A stretch of DNA of 54,553 bases, from assembly GCA_014237395.1 (NCBI GenBank), contig JABZFP010000024.1, positions 1 to 54,553 of the forward strand. The letters run 5' to 3'. The first letter of the stretch is position 1, and each line of letters starts with the position of its first letter. Under the pieces are notes generated by a model that saw nothing but the letters and a program-made list of their open reading frames with translations, was not told the DNA's origin and did not search any database. The translations under genes and the position numbers were made by a program. The DNA comes from Desulfobacteraceae bacterium. Lineage in GTDB: Bacteria; Desulfobacterota; Desulfobacteria; Desulfobacterales; UBA5852. Positions 1-7,501 of the stretch are shown in pieces.

Positions 1-117
1 CTAAGAAGTGGACGATGCCGATCCGGGACTGGAAAGCGGCGCTCAATCAGTTTGTCATCCTCTTTGGCGAACGGGTGACAGTATGAAAACCAGTTACACA
101 GTTAATTTGACACCCTC
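1..117 (+). mobile_element. Right end of an IS256 (Mutator)-family insertion sequence, partial
   Basis: The window opens inside an insertion sequence. It holds the last codons of a Mutator-type transposase and then a terminal region whose reverse complement begins GAGGGTGTC and continues with an ACTGTGTAA block, typical of IS256-family inverted repeats. The outer end is placed near base 117. The left half lies outside the window, so the inverted repeat pair and the target duplication cannot be checked here. The element has landed in the PAS-domain gene that follows. Confidence 0.7.
3..86 (+). CDS. IS256-family transposase, C-terminal end only
   Basis: The reading frame open from the window edge ends at the TGA at 84-86. 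It encodes a 27-residue tail containing KKWTMPIRDWKAALNQF, the tryptophan-rich block found at the C-terminus of Mutator/IS256 DDE transposases. The catalytic DDE residues are outside the window. Identification rests on this short tail plus the adjacent IS-like terminus. Confidence 0.65.
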   Translation, partial: KKWTMPIRDWKAALNQFVILFGERVTV

Positions 118-402
118 CACTTCAACGGTTTGGATGTCATTCACTCCCTGCTTATATCTTTCCTTCGCCTTGTTGAGTAAGCTCAGGATTCTATGATAAG
201 AATCCGGCAACAACCTGTCTTTGACGGTTAATCTGCTATATTCCTCAGCTTTATATCCGCTTATCTTTTCGATGCTGGGGTTGACGTAATCAAATTCTAA
301 TGTTTCCGCATCCAAAACAAATACGGCTTCGATCAGATTATCGGTAATCAATCGGTATTTGTCTTCCAACTTTTCGTATCGGGCCTTGTAACTAGAACTC
401 AT
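94..402 (-). pseudogene. PAS-domain sensor protein, N-terminal part, cut by the IS
   Basis: An open frame of 102 residues starts at the ATG at 402 behind a GAGGA ribosome-binding site. A short coiled N-terminus (residues 1-15) is followed by a PAS fold: LITDNLIEAVFVLDAETL, then NPSIEKISGYKAEEY, the usual first half of a PAS sensor domain. The frame stops at 94, inside the IS terminal sequence, so the last residues (about GVKLTV) come from the insertion sequence. PAS domains normally precede a histidine kinase, GGDEF or similar output domain; none is left here. It is therefore probably a sensor gene inactivated by IS256-type insertion, though a free-standing short PAS protein is possible. Confidence 0.7.
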
Positions 403-518
403 GATATGTCCTCTATTTTTCGACGGGTGTCATCCTCTTCATTCTATTCCATTGGGCTATTATCGGCATATAGTCGAATTATCTTAATTTTTCCCCTTGA
501 ACGGTCACAATTTCCCGT

Positions 519-659
519 TCACGACCTCCAGAAAACCACTGAAATCTAAGCGGATCAAACCGAGATGGACACCAGGAAGCAGACGGACTATCTGGACGAC
601 TTCTGGAAACGCAAATTAGTTGATTCTGACACCGTAGCGTCTATTAGCGGTGGAAAATG
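519..659 (+). pseudogene. Tyrosine recombinase (island integrase), C-terminal remnant
   Basis: These bases align with the last part of the recombinase pseudogene at 13699-14170. Both contain the block KQTDYL-DFWK-KLVDSDTVA. In the intact reading of the other copy the catalytic region reads TTEIYAGH. Here the same codons read TTEI-stop-ADQ, because TAT has become TAA, so the catalytic tyrosine is replaced by a stop. Upstream catalytic boxes are missing. The remnant ends about 40 bp before an att-like copy of the tRNA-Pro 3' end, the same arrangement as at 14170/14211. Confidence 0.75.
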
Positions 660-700
660 AGTGGTGAAAAGGTGAGAAGGTGAGGTAAACACTTGAAATA

Positions 701-805
701 ATTGGTCGGGGCGAAAGGATTTGAATGCGCTGGAGGCGCATAAACCTCCTCCTAGGGAGGGTTGCTTTACCCGCCTTAGGCAGGCTCCGACATCCTGCTC
801 CCAAA
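701..805. repeat. Interrupted att copy of the tRNA-Pro 3' end
   Basis: Bases 701-725 and about 785-805 together match the 47-bp repeat found at 7018-7064 and 14211-14257 (3' half of tRNA-Pro, minus strand), with one change (GCGAAAGG for GCGAGAGG). The match is split by about 59 bp of inserted sequence. It marks the outer boundary of the island cargo at 806-7017. Confidence 0.8.
726..784. repeat. 59-bp palindrome-rich insert within the att copy
   Basis: The insert is made of three short dyads in a row: TGCGCtggaGGCGCA, AACCTCCtcctaGGGAGGGTT and ACCCGCCTTAGGCAGGCT. It looks like a small repetitive-palindromic (REP/MITE-like) unit. It has no coding capacity. No other copy was noticed in the window. 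Confidence 0.55.
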
Positions 806-951
806 TTAAGGTCGGCAATTTGGGTAAATTCTATTAAGCCACTGTAATTGCTTGCATTTTAAATAGTTGGCAAATCAGTTCATTTCCGTTTAGTAGACGT
901 TATTTGCACCGGTGGCCCCTGAGTTGGGGTCGTAGCGTCTATCAAATCGTC
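806..951. repeat. Island boundary repeat, copy A
   Basis: This 146-bp stretch aligns without gaps to 7065-7210, with about 126 of 146 positions identical by hand count. Each copy follows directly after an att copy of the tRNA-Pro end. Both contain a hairpin around GGCCCCTGAGTYGGGGTC and the 12-mer CGTAGCGTCTAT. That 12-mer also occurs in the recombinase remnant near 627-640. It probably represents the conserved left end of this island family. Confidence 0.75.
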
Positions 952-965
952 TGTCTGGCTATTTT

Positions 966-1529
966 TTATTTCTCCAAAATGATCTCGACATCGCCTATCA
1001 GCTTCCCTAATTTCATCATACCGCGAGACATGCCCACATTGAATCCAAAAAGCGTTGTCTGAATCAATTCGGTTATATAACCAAACTGGTCAATGGTATC
1101 AAAATAGGCAAACCGGGTAATGGCCTTCCCTTTGGTTTCCAGGGTGCCCTGTTGAATGAGCTGGATTCCTGCCGTTTTAAAACTTTCAATACGGTTGGAA
1201 ATTTTGGAAACGACAAATCCGATGTGGTGGATCCCCTGGCCACGGGTGTTGAGCAAATCCGTATAGATATTGGTATCGCCACGGATGACTTGAATCAGTT
1301 CAAACTGAAGGCTTCCGCTGTAGCCCACGGCAATGTCCAGTTCAAGGTCGATGGGCTTGCCGCCGTAATGAATATCGCTTTGGACGATTTTAGCGCGATA
1401 CCAGGGACGGATGTTCAGCATGGGAGAATAATAACCAATCGCCTGGTGGATATCTTTGACGACGATGCCCAACTGTCCCATGGCCGGCAAATTCAATTCC
1501 TTGATGGTCGAAGTATCGATTTTTTTCAT
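966..1529 (-). CDS. VOC-superfamily (glyoxalase/epimerase-like) protein
   Basis: The product has 187 residues and belongs to the vicinal-oxygen-chelate fold. The N-terminal half begins LGIVVKDIHQAIGYYSPML, the standard first beta-alpha-beta unit. A second unit starts at IHHIGFVVSKISNRIESF, with a metal-ligand-type His, and ends with FGYITELIQ, where the Glu is in the usual metal position. This pattern resembles methylmalonyl-CoA epimerase and glyoxalase-type enzymes. It is the last gene of the five-gene operon, 39 bp after the epimerase gene. The start at 1529 has an AAGGG ribosome-binding site. The substrate is unknown; a CoA thioester or enediolate intermediate would fit both the family and its neighbours. 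Confidence 0.75.
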   Translation of the reverse strand: MKKIDTSTIKELNLPAMGQLGIVVKDIHQAIGYYSPMLNIRPWYRAKIVQSDIHYGGKPIDLELDIAVGYSGSLQFELIQVIRGDTNIYTDLLNTRGQGIHHIGFVVSKISNRIESFKTAGIQLIQQGTLETKGKAITRFAYFDTIDQFGYITELIQTTLFGFNVGMSRGMMKLGKLIGDVEIILEK

Positions 1530-1568
1530 GAAACCCTTTTCTTAAAGATTAGATTAATCACGCTGCGA

Positions 1569-2543
1569 TCACCGGTAGCAGCTGGCCACCCATGCTTCGA
1601 TTCGCTGCATGGCCTCTTCCTGGGATACCCGGCTCTCCCAGCCAAGTTCACGGTGGGCGCGGCTGGCGTCCACGCTGAGGTCTTTTCCCATGACTCCGGC
1701 CGCCAGGCGCGTCATGGGCGGCCGGATCCCCAGGGGGGTCAGCAGCGTTTCAAAAAACGAACCCAAGGCCCAGGCAAGCCAGAAGGGTATACTGCCCGTG
1801 GGGGTTTTGCCGATCCATCCCCCCACGGTCTTCAGATACGTGCCCCAGGTAATAGGAAAATCATCACGGAACAAATAAATTTTTCCTTTGGCGATATCCG
1901 ACAGACCGGCCAGGATTATGCCGTCCACCAGATTGTCGATATAGACAAAGGCGCCTGGCGCCCGGCCTCTCCCGATCAACGGAAACGGTCCGCGTTTATA
2001 GGCATCCAACACTTCTTTCACCCACACGCTTCCGGGGCCGAATACATTGGCCGGCCGTATGATCGTGTAATCGAGGTTGTTGGCACTGGAATAGGCCGCC
2101 ACCAGATTCTCGGCCATGATTTTGGTGTCGCAGTAAGGGATGCCGCACACCTTCCGCTCGTCTTCTTCCGTAAATTCCGCCAGGGTTCGGCCAAGCCCAT
2201 AGGCGGCTACGGACGAGCAGTAGACAAACCGGGATACATGCCCACGGGATTTTTCCAGAAGGTTGCGGGTGCCGTCCACCATGACGGTCTCGAATTGTTT
2301 CCGGGTCCCCCAGTCCAGGGTGCGGGCCGCCAGGTGGAAAACAATATCCATTCCATTGGCTACCCCCATCAGGGAATCAGGCGCGGTAAGGTTTCCCCGG
2401 AAGATCTCAACCCCCAATGTCTCCAGCGCCTGTCCGTCCTCTTGAGGTAACAGCAATCCCCGGACGCTGTGCCCTTTTTCGACCAGCGCTTTGGTCAGGT
2501 TGAATCCGATGAATCCGGCCGCGCCGGTGATAAGGATCTTCAT
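1569..2543 (-). CDS. NAD(P)-dependent epimerase/dehydratase, extended SDR family
   Basis: The product has 324 residues from the ATG at 2543. That start is preferred over the ATG at 2564 because it gives the canonical N-terminus MKILITGAAGFIGFNL and has AGGA upstream. GAAGFIG is the Rossmann glycine motif. FHLAA and the active-site YxxxK-type segment PYCDTKIMAENLV (Tyr and Lys four apart) are present. IIRPANVFGPG is the usual C-terminal substrate-domain lead. These are the hallmarks of the extended short-chain dehydrogenases that act on nucleotide sugars, 3-beta-hydroxysteroids or dihydroflavonol-like substrates. With a thiamine enzyme, SCP2-like protein and alcohol dehydrogenase in the same operon, a 3-hydroxy/keto conversion on a small or lipid-like substrate seems more likely than sugar metabolism. 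That is inference. Confidence 0.85.
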   Translation of the reverse strand: MKILITGAAGFIGFNLTKALVEKGHSVRGLLLPQEDGQALETLGVEIFRGNLTAPDSLMGVANGMDIVFHLAARTLDWGTRKQFETVMVDGTRNLLEKSRGHVSRFVYCSSVAAYGLGRTLAEFTEEDERKVCGIPYCDTKIMAENLVAAYSSANNLDYTIIRPANVFGPGSVWVKEVLDAYKRGPFPLIGRGRAPGAFVYIDNLVDGIILAGLSDIAKGKIYLFRDDFPITWGTYLKTVGGWIGKTPTGSIPFWLAWALGSFFETLLTPLGIRPPMTRLAAGVMGKDLSVDASRAHRELGWESRVSQEEAMQRIEAWVASCYR

Positions 2544-2632
2544 ATTGAATCCTGTCTTGAACATCCTGTTGGTTGGCAGGGTGAAGGCCGGGACGCATCC
2601 GATAGAGGGCTGAATCCCGGCGTGTTTTTCGA

Positions 2633-4300
2633 TCAGAAGTCGGAAAGGTTCTGATAGAACATGGCAGTGGCCGGACTGCTGACCGTGGGATCGGTGACGA
2701 CATTCACACAGGCCGGCTTACCGGATGCCACTGCCCGTTTGATGGCCGGGTTGATATCTTCGTCTTTTGTAACAAGCTCACCGTAGCCGCCCAAGCCCTC
2801 CACTACTTTTTCGTAGTGCCGCATGCCCAGTTCCGCGCAGGTGCAGCGGTCGCATCCGAGGCTCATTTCCTGGGAGTGTTTGATCATGCCCCAGGCACAG
2901 TCATTGTTGATAACACAGACGACCGGGATGTTGTGGCGTACCATGGTGTCGAATTCCATGGCGTTGAAACCGAAGGAGCCGTCGCCATGCAGCAGGATAA
3001 CCGGTTTGTCCGGGTGGGCCAGCTTGGCGGCCATGGCAAAAGGGATGCCAGTCCCAAGGCAGCCCAGGAGGGCCCCCGCCGGTGTCAAAACACCGGCCTT
3101 GTGGTCGGAGAGGAACCCGGCCAAGCTGTAATAACTGGTGTCACCACCATCGGATACATAATAGGCATCCGTGCCAAATTCCTCCATGATTCGTGCGACC
3201 AGGCGGAACGGGTGGATGGGATCGGATGCGGTGACCTTCTGCTCAATTTCGGTGGTCATAAACGCCTTGTAGGCCTTTTTGACTTTGCCCACCCAATCTT
3301 CATGACGGGTAGTATTGACCAGGGGGGCCAGGGCGTCGAACACCTGGCCGCAATCGCCGACCAGGCCCACTTCCGAAGTCCTGTTCCGGTCGATTTCATT
3401 GGGGTCGATATCGATGCGGACGACTTTGGCATCCGGAAAGAGTTTGGTGGCCTGCATAACCCAGTTGAACCGGATACCGGCCGCAATGATGACATCCGCC
3501 TGGGGCGCTACTGCCGACACAGCCGTAAAGGCGCCGTCGTTGATCGACAAGGGATGGGTGTCCGGCAGAACACCGCGGCCGTTATTGAGCAGGGCAAAAG
3601 GAAAACCAATTTTTTCAATAAAGTGCTTAAAACTCTGATCACTGCCACTCATGCCGATGCCGCTGCCACCGATAAACAGGGGCTTCCGGGCGCTGTTGAT
3701 AAGCGTGGCGGCTTCTTCCAACTCGGCGTCATGGGGACGGGTGACGGTTCGATGGGTTTTTTTGGCGGGGAAATGGACTTCTTTATCATCCATGGACACG
3801 AAAAGAATATCCGGCGGGAGTTCCAGAAAGACCGGTCCGGGTCTTCCTTGGGTGGCCTGCCGAAAAGCCGTCGCCAGATATTCGGGGATTCGCTTAATAT
3901 CGTAGCAGGTGGCGGACCACTTGGTGATCGGTTTCACCATGTCGATCTGGTTCATCTCCTGCAATGCGCCCTTTAAATCATCGCGCAAGGGGTGCCGGCC
4001 GCAGAGGACGACCAGGGGGGCATTGTCCAGAAAGGCGTTGGCAATACCGGTGAGGGCGTTGGTAAACCCCGGGCCGGCCGTGACCAGGCATACGCCGGGC
4101 TTGTTTTTATAGATCGACCAAGCGTGAGCCATCATGGCGGCGGCCTGTTCGTGCCGGACGTCGATGGTTTTGATATCATAGGTGTTCAATCCGTCCAGAA
4201 GATTTTCGATGTGGCCGCCCGAAAGGGTGAAGACTGTTTCCACTTGTTCCACATCCTTCATGTATTTGGCCGCGATGTGTCCACCGTATATCTGTGTCAT
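2633..4300 (-). CDS. Thiamine-diphosphate-dependent enzyme (acetolactate synthase / 2-hydroxyacyl-CoA lyase type)
   Basis: The product has about 555 residues and the three-domain layout of the POX/ALS family. The N-terminal PYR domain contains the catalytic glutamate in VRHEQAAAMMAHAW and the GPGFTNALTGIANA loop. The central domain starts near RKPLFIGGSGIG. The C-terminal PP domain has the ThDP/Mg motif GDGSFGFNAMEF followed by VINNDCAWGM. ATG codons at 4303 and 4300 lie behind GAGGAG; 4300 has the better spacing. The family makes or breaks carbon-carbon bonds next to a carbonyl (acetolactate synthase, benzoylformate decarboxylase, oxalyl-CoA decarboxylase, 2-hydroxyacyl-CoA lyase). There is no small regulatory subunit nearby, so biosynthetic acetolactate synthase is unlikely. 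A catabolic lyase or carboligase is my preferred reading. Confidence 0.85.
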   Translation of the reverse strand: MTQIYGGHIAAKYMKDVEQVETVFTLSGGHIENLLDGLNTYDIKTIDVRHEQAAAMMAHAWSIYKNKPGVCLVTAGPGFTNALTGIANAFLDNAPLVVLCGRHPLRDDLKGALQEMNQIDMVKPITKWSATCYDIKRIPEYLATAFRQATQGRPGPVFLELPPDILFVSMDDKEVHFPAKKTHRTVTRPHDAELEEAATLINSARKPLFIGGSGIGMSGSDQSFKHFIEKIGFPFALLNNGRGVLPDTHPLSINDGAFTAVSAVAPQADVIIAAGIRFNWVMQATKLFPDAKVVRIDIDPNEIDRNRTSEVGLVGDCGQVFDALAPLVNTTRHEDWVGKVKKAYKAFMTTEIEQKVTASDPIHPFRLVARIMEEFGTDAYYVSDGGDTSYYSLAGFLSDHKAGVLTPAGALLGCLGTGIPFAMAAKLAHPDKPVILLHGDGSFGFNAMEFDTMVRHNIPVVCVINNDCAWGMIKHSQEMSLGCDRCTCAELGMRHYEKVVEGLGGYGELVTKDEDINPAIKRAVASGKPACVNVVTDPTVSSPATAMFYQNLSDF

Positions 4301-4356
4301 CATGTTCTCCTCGAGTCTTGAAAGTTTTGTTTCAATTTGATGGTCGCCCGATCGAT

Positions 4357-4716
4357 TCACGACAGAATGATTTTAGTACCATCCTCGAACCACTGGGCAA
4401 AAAAGCTCATGCCGGCGACTTTCAGTTTCCCTTCGGCGGCGGCATTGAAGGACGCATCTTTTTTTTTGCTGGTCAGGACCGAAAATCCGGTGGCGGCATC
4501 TTTGAAGATCAGGGCCACGTCGAAGGTCTCGTGGTTTCCCGCCATTGAGGAAACCTTGCCCTTGTTGAACACGAAAAGCCTCGCACGCTGGTTGTCCCTG
4601 GTCTTGATCAGAACACGTGCATCGGTGTTGCGAATGTAATGTTTAAAGGGCTTGGAGGTGATTGAGGCAACTTTCAAAATTTGCCCCAGGGCGAAAAGAA
4701 GTAACGTAAATCGCAT
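4357..4716 (-). CDS. Small SCP2-like (sterol-carrier-type) protein
   Basis: The product has 119 residues when started at the ATG at 4716, which has AGGAG seven bases upstream. The C-terminal half reads FDVALIFKDAATGFSVL, then a lysine stretch, then GKLKVAGMSFFAQWFEDG. This resembles the SCP2 fold, in which a beta sheet ends in a G-x-l-x-x-G-d-type turn. SCP2 modules bind lipids, acyl-CoAs or sterols. The gene lies 34 bp after the alcohol dehydrogenase and 56 bp before the thiamine enzyme, so it is in the operon. If the fold call is right, it hints that the pathway handles a hydrophobic or CoA-linked substrate. The similarity is weak by eye. Confidence 0.55.
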   Translation of the reverse strand: MRFTLLLFALGQILKVASITSKPFKHYIRNTDARVLIKTRDNQRARLFVFNKGKVSSMAGNHETFDVALIFKDAATGFSVLTSKKKDASFNAAAEGKLKVAGMSFFAQWFEDGTKIILS

Positions 4717-4750
4717 GAATATCTCCTGTCGTCTTTTTATGGGCTTCCGA

Positions 4751-5971
4751 CTACACAAACGATACCAGTGTTTTTACCGCTTTGTGTTTTCCCTTGTTCA
4801 TGTTGACCTCGATCATGTCCAGGTAATCTTCCAATTTGAACTTATGGGTCACCAGGGCTTCGGCATCGATCCGGCCCGACGTCATAAACTCCAGCGCGAC
4901 GTCGAACACATGGCGCTCTTTCCCCTCATACGTCACCAAGCCATAGCCGTACACGCCTTTTACGGTCTGGAGTTTCAACCACAGTGGCGTCAGATCTATT
5001 TTGACTTCCCTGCCGATGCCCACCACGCTCAGGGTGCCGAAGGCTGCCAGCAGCCGCAAGCTCATATTCAGAGTAAATGAGCTGCCCACCGTGTCGTAGA
5101 TTCGGTTGAAACCCCCCATGAGGATATCGCTTCCCAACATGGGTTTATGGATGGTGGCGCCGGTGACGTCGGACGACTGTCTAAAAACCTGTTTCCAGGC
5201 AATGATTTCACCTGCGCCCATTTTGATGGCCAAATCGGCGGCATAGGGGGAGGGCTCGATCACAGATATGTGACATTTCGGCGACAGGGCGCGTAAGGAC
5301 TGGATGATCAGGTTGCCGATGACGCCGCCTCCGATGACAAGGGCCTTGTCCCCGGGCGTCGGGAAATTGTCGAACACGGTCTGCAGGGCCACGGCAAGTG
5401 GCTCGGTCATGGCGGCGGATTCCAGGGATAGTCCTTTGGGTATTTTAAACAACTGGCTCTGGTGGGCCACCATGAACGGTGCAAATCCGCCGTTGATCGA
5501 ACTGTTGATACCGGTGAACATGCCCGGCTGAAGATTTCCCCGCGCAAAGTTCTCGCAGTTGGAAGGCCGACCGGTCCTGCAGCTGGGACACCTCTCCGCA
5601 ATGCCCCGGGTTTCGCAACCTAGCCCCGGATTGACGGCGACGATGTCGCCAACCTTGAATCCGTCGACCCTCTCGCCCGTGTCGATGATTTTGCCGACGA
5701 TTTCGTGGCCGGTAACGCAGGGAAAGGATGTAAATGGTGAGGCTGTCGGGGAGTCGTGCAGGAGCATAAGATTGAGATCGCTCCCGCAGAAACCGCAATA
5801 GATGGTTTGGATTTTGACCCATTCTTGCGCTGGAAGCTGCGGCTCGGGGATATCTACCAGTTTCGTCGTTTTCACCGGCCCCTTGAAAAACACCCTGTTG
5901 CCCAGAAAGGGTTTAAGGCTTTTGGCCGCAATGAACTTGGGTGTGTTGACGCTGAATTGCAATGCGCGCAT
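4751..5971 (-). CDS. Zinc-dependent medium-chain alcohol dehydrogenase
   Basis: The product has 406 residues. Catalytic zinc ligands are visible in CGFCGSD and GHEIVGKI. The structural-zinc lobe is the cysteine cluster around ERCPSCRTGRPSNCENF. The NAD(P) Rossmann motif is VIGGGVIGNL. The N-terminus carries about 30 more residues than a typical family member. The start at 5971 has GGAGG four bases upstream. It is the first gene of the minus-strand operon and lies just downstream of the two operator-like repeats, so it is probably directly controlled by the divergent TetR protein. It would oxidise or reduce an alcohol/carbonyl pair in the operon's pathway; the substrate is not evident. Confidence 0.88.
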   Translation of the reverse strand: MRALQFSVNTPKFIAAKSLKPFLGNRVFFKGPVKTTKLVDIPEPQLPAQEWVKIQTIYCGFCGSDLNLMLLHDSPTASPFTSFPCVTGHEIVGKIIDTGERVDGFKVGDIVAVNPGLGCETRGIAERCPSCRTGRPSNCENFARGNLQPGMFTGINSSINGGFAPFMVAHQSQLFKIPKGLSLESAAMTEPLAVALQTVFDNFPTPGDKALVIGGGVIGNLIIQSLRALSPKCHISVIEPSPYAADLAIKMGAGEIIAWKQVFRQSSDVTGATIHKPMLGSDILMGGFNRIYDTVGSSFTLNMSLRLLAAFGTLSVVGIGREVKIDLTPLWLKLQTVKGVYGYGLVTYEGKERHVFDVALEFMTSGRIDAEALVTHKFKLEDYLDMIEVNMNKGKHKAVKTLVSFV

Positions 5972-6105
5972 ATGGCCTCCACAAGACGAGTAGCGGTTCC
6001 CCCGGTGCCGATTGAGTCCCTGGTATGCGAGTCGCCAATCACAGCTGGCGCTTTGCGGGCCAGAGATCCTTCCAGGTATGGGTAGCGATTTTAGAAGTTA
6101 TAATA

Positions 6106-6122
6106 CGAATAAACATTCATAT
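6106..6122. promoter_or_regulatory. Operator-like repeat 1 for the divergent TetR regulator
   Basis: CGAATAAACATTCATAT recurs at 6172-6188 as CGAATATTTATTCATAT. Each contains a GAAT-N4-ATTC dyad. This copy lies on the alcohol dehydrogenase side of the AT-rich intergenic region. Two matching sites between divergent genes is the usual layout for a TetR-family repressor that controls both itself and its neighbour. Confidence 0.6.
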
Positions 6123-6171
6123 TTGTAAAGAAAAATATTTACTAAAATTTTAATATAATAAATAAATAAGT

Positions 6172-6188
6172 CGAATATTTATTCATAT
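6172..6188. promoter_or_regulatory. Operator-like repeat 2, near the TetR gene
   Basis: This is the second copy of the 17-bp repeat (13 of 17 bases the same as at 6106-6122, with all differences inside the N4 centre of the GAAT-N4-ATTC dyad). It lies 76 bp upstream of the TetR start codon, in a promoter-like AT-rich stretch. Confidence 0.6.
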
Positions 6189-6263
6189 AAAATATTTCTC
6201 CTTGAAACCATTGATCAAGTGTGTAAGATTTTCTTGGTTTGATAATAATAATGCGGAGACGAT

Positions 6264-6887
6264 ATGAGCAGTGTCAGAACACCGAAACAACAACGGGGCA
6301 TTGAGACCCGCAAACAGATCATAAAGGCGGCCTTTAAATTATTTGCCGAAAAGGGAATCCATGGCACCAACTCAACGGAGATTGCCCAAAAAGCGGGGAT
6401 CTCCATCGGCAGTTTTTATTCCTACTTCAAGAACAAAAAAGTGCTTCTGCTTGAAATGCTGGAAGGATATGTGGAGGAGCACTACAAGATGGTGTGGCGG
6501 AAATTGGACGGTTTTAATCTGGATGAATTAGATCGCGATAAGATCAATGCCATCATAGCGAGTGTGTTCGAGGCCTACGACATTGCGCCGGAGTTCCACC
6601 GCCAGACCCATGCGCTCAGGTATTCGGACCTTGATATCAAACGCATTTATGACAGGGAGCGGGTGCGCCAGGTCGATCAAATCCAGTACCTGATAGAAAA
6701 AAATATCAATCATCTGGTGCACATCAAAGATCCCCATATCGCCGCGATGGTCATCCATAATGCCGTTGAGAACGTCGCCCACACGGCGAAGTTTATGGGC
6801 TCCGACATCGAGGAAGGACGTCTGGTCGGTGGTCTGGCGGATATGATTTCCGGGTTCCTCCTGGGGGATAGCGGTTCCGCCGGATAG
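6264..6887 (+). CDS. TetR/AcrR-family transcriptional regulator
   Basis: The product has 207 residues. The N-terminal DNA-binding domain is clear: TRKQIIKAAFKLFAEKGIH, then TSTEIAQ-type helix 2 (STEIAQKAGIS), then the recognition-helix signature IGSFYSYFKNKKVLLLEML. The C-terminal ligand-binding domain (about residues 60-205) is all-helical and not assignable to a ligand. GGAG lies five bases before the ATG. It is transcribed away from the five-gene operon across a 290-bp AT-rich region carrying two matching dyads, so it most likely represses that operon and itself until a substrate or CoA ester binds. Confidence 0.9.
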   Translation: MSSVRTPKQQRGIETRKQIIKAAFKLFAEKGIHGTNSTEIAQKAGISIGSFYSYFKNKKVLLLEMLEGYVEEHYKMVWRKLDGFNLDELDRDKINAIIASVFEAYDIAPEFHRQTHALRYSDLDIKRIYDRERVRQVDQIQYLIEKNINHLVHIKDPHIAAMVIHNAVENVAHTAKFMGSDIEEGRLVGGLADMISGFLLGDSGSAG

Positions 6888-7017
6888 TTAGGGCCGCGTC
6901 CCAACCTTCCACCGCTGACGGATTGCCTTTTCAAACGTCAAGCCAAGTTCAATATGCAACAAGAATAATCCGCCCCAATCAGATTTTAAAATGTGAGATG
7001 AAGGTAGGATTGATAAG

Positions 7018-7064
<47 letters not shown>

Positions 7065-7210
7065 TTAAGGTCGGCAATTTGAGAAAAAGCTATTAAGAGA
7101 CTGTAATTGCGTGAATTATAAATAGTTGGCAAATCGGCCGATTCCCGTTCAGTAGACATTATTTGCACTGGCGGCCCCTGAGTCGGGGTCGTAGCGTCTA
7201 TCAAATTGTC
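7065..7210. repeat. Island boundary repeat, copy B
   Basis: This copy aligns without gaps to 806-951 at about 86 percent identity by hand count, with the same GGCCCC/GGGGTC hairpin and the CGTAGCGTCTAT 12-mer. It occupies the same place relative to its att copy, which shows that islands 1 and 2 come from one family. Confidence 0.75.
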
Positions 7211-7501
7211 TATCCAGGTGGCCCTTCAACAGACCTCTATCCACAATAACCATCTCAATATTAATGAGTTATCCCGTTTCTTTATCTAATCATCCATGAA
7301 CCGAATATAATTCAAGTGTCTGAAATAACATTCATAACTATGGAGCCCATAAAAAGTTAGGCATTCCAAAGATATTATTGACAGTCGCAATAGATTCTTA
7401 TACCTAAAATCCTCGTTCCGAGATCGATAACAAAAATAACCCACTGAAAGGAGGGTGACTGAAGGATATTGGTATTCCTTTGTGTCAGTCTAAAAGAAAT
7501 T
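7211..7501. other. Intergenic region upstream of the iron transporter
   Basis: This is AT-rich and without a convincing gene. It contains TTGACA at 7377-7382 with TATACC 15 bases further on, a weak promoter candidate, and ATTAATGAGTTATC near 7259-7272, which only loosely resembles a Fur-type site. A strong AGGAGGGTG sequence sits at 7448-7456. It is too far from the preferred ATG at 7502 and may serve a TTG start at 7469. Confidence 0.35.

Noticed and set aside
1152..2450. Long open frame (432 codons) opposite the SDR epimerase and VOC genes
   Set aside because: It lies antisense to two well-supported genes, has no ribosome-binding site and no recognisable motifs; it is a by-product of GC-rich codon use. 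The same applies to long antisense frames at 2816-3976, 14994-16001, 18423-19448, 26090-27517 and 28859-29908.
2633..4300. Biosynthetic acetolactate synthase (ilvB)
   Set aside because: No regulatory subunit gene or branched-chain amino-acid genes adjacent, and the operon partners point elsewhere.
7256..7274. Fur box upstream of the iron transporter
   Set aside because: ATTAATGAGTTATC matches the Fur consensus only loosely and sits about 230 bp before the gene; not strong enough to call.
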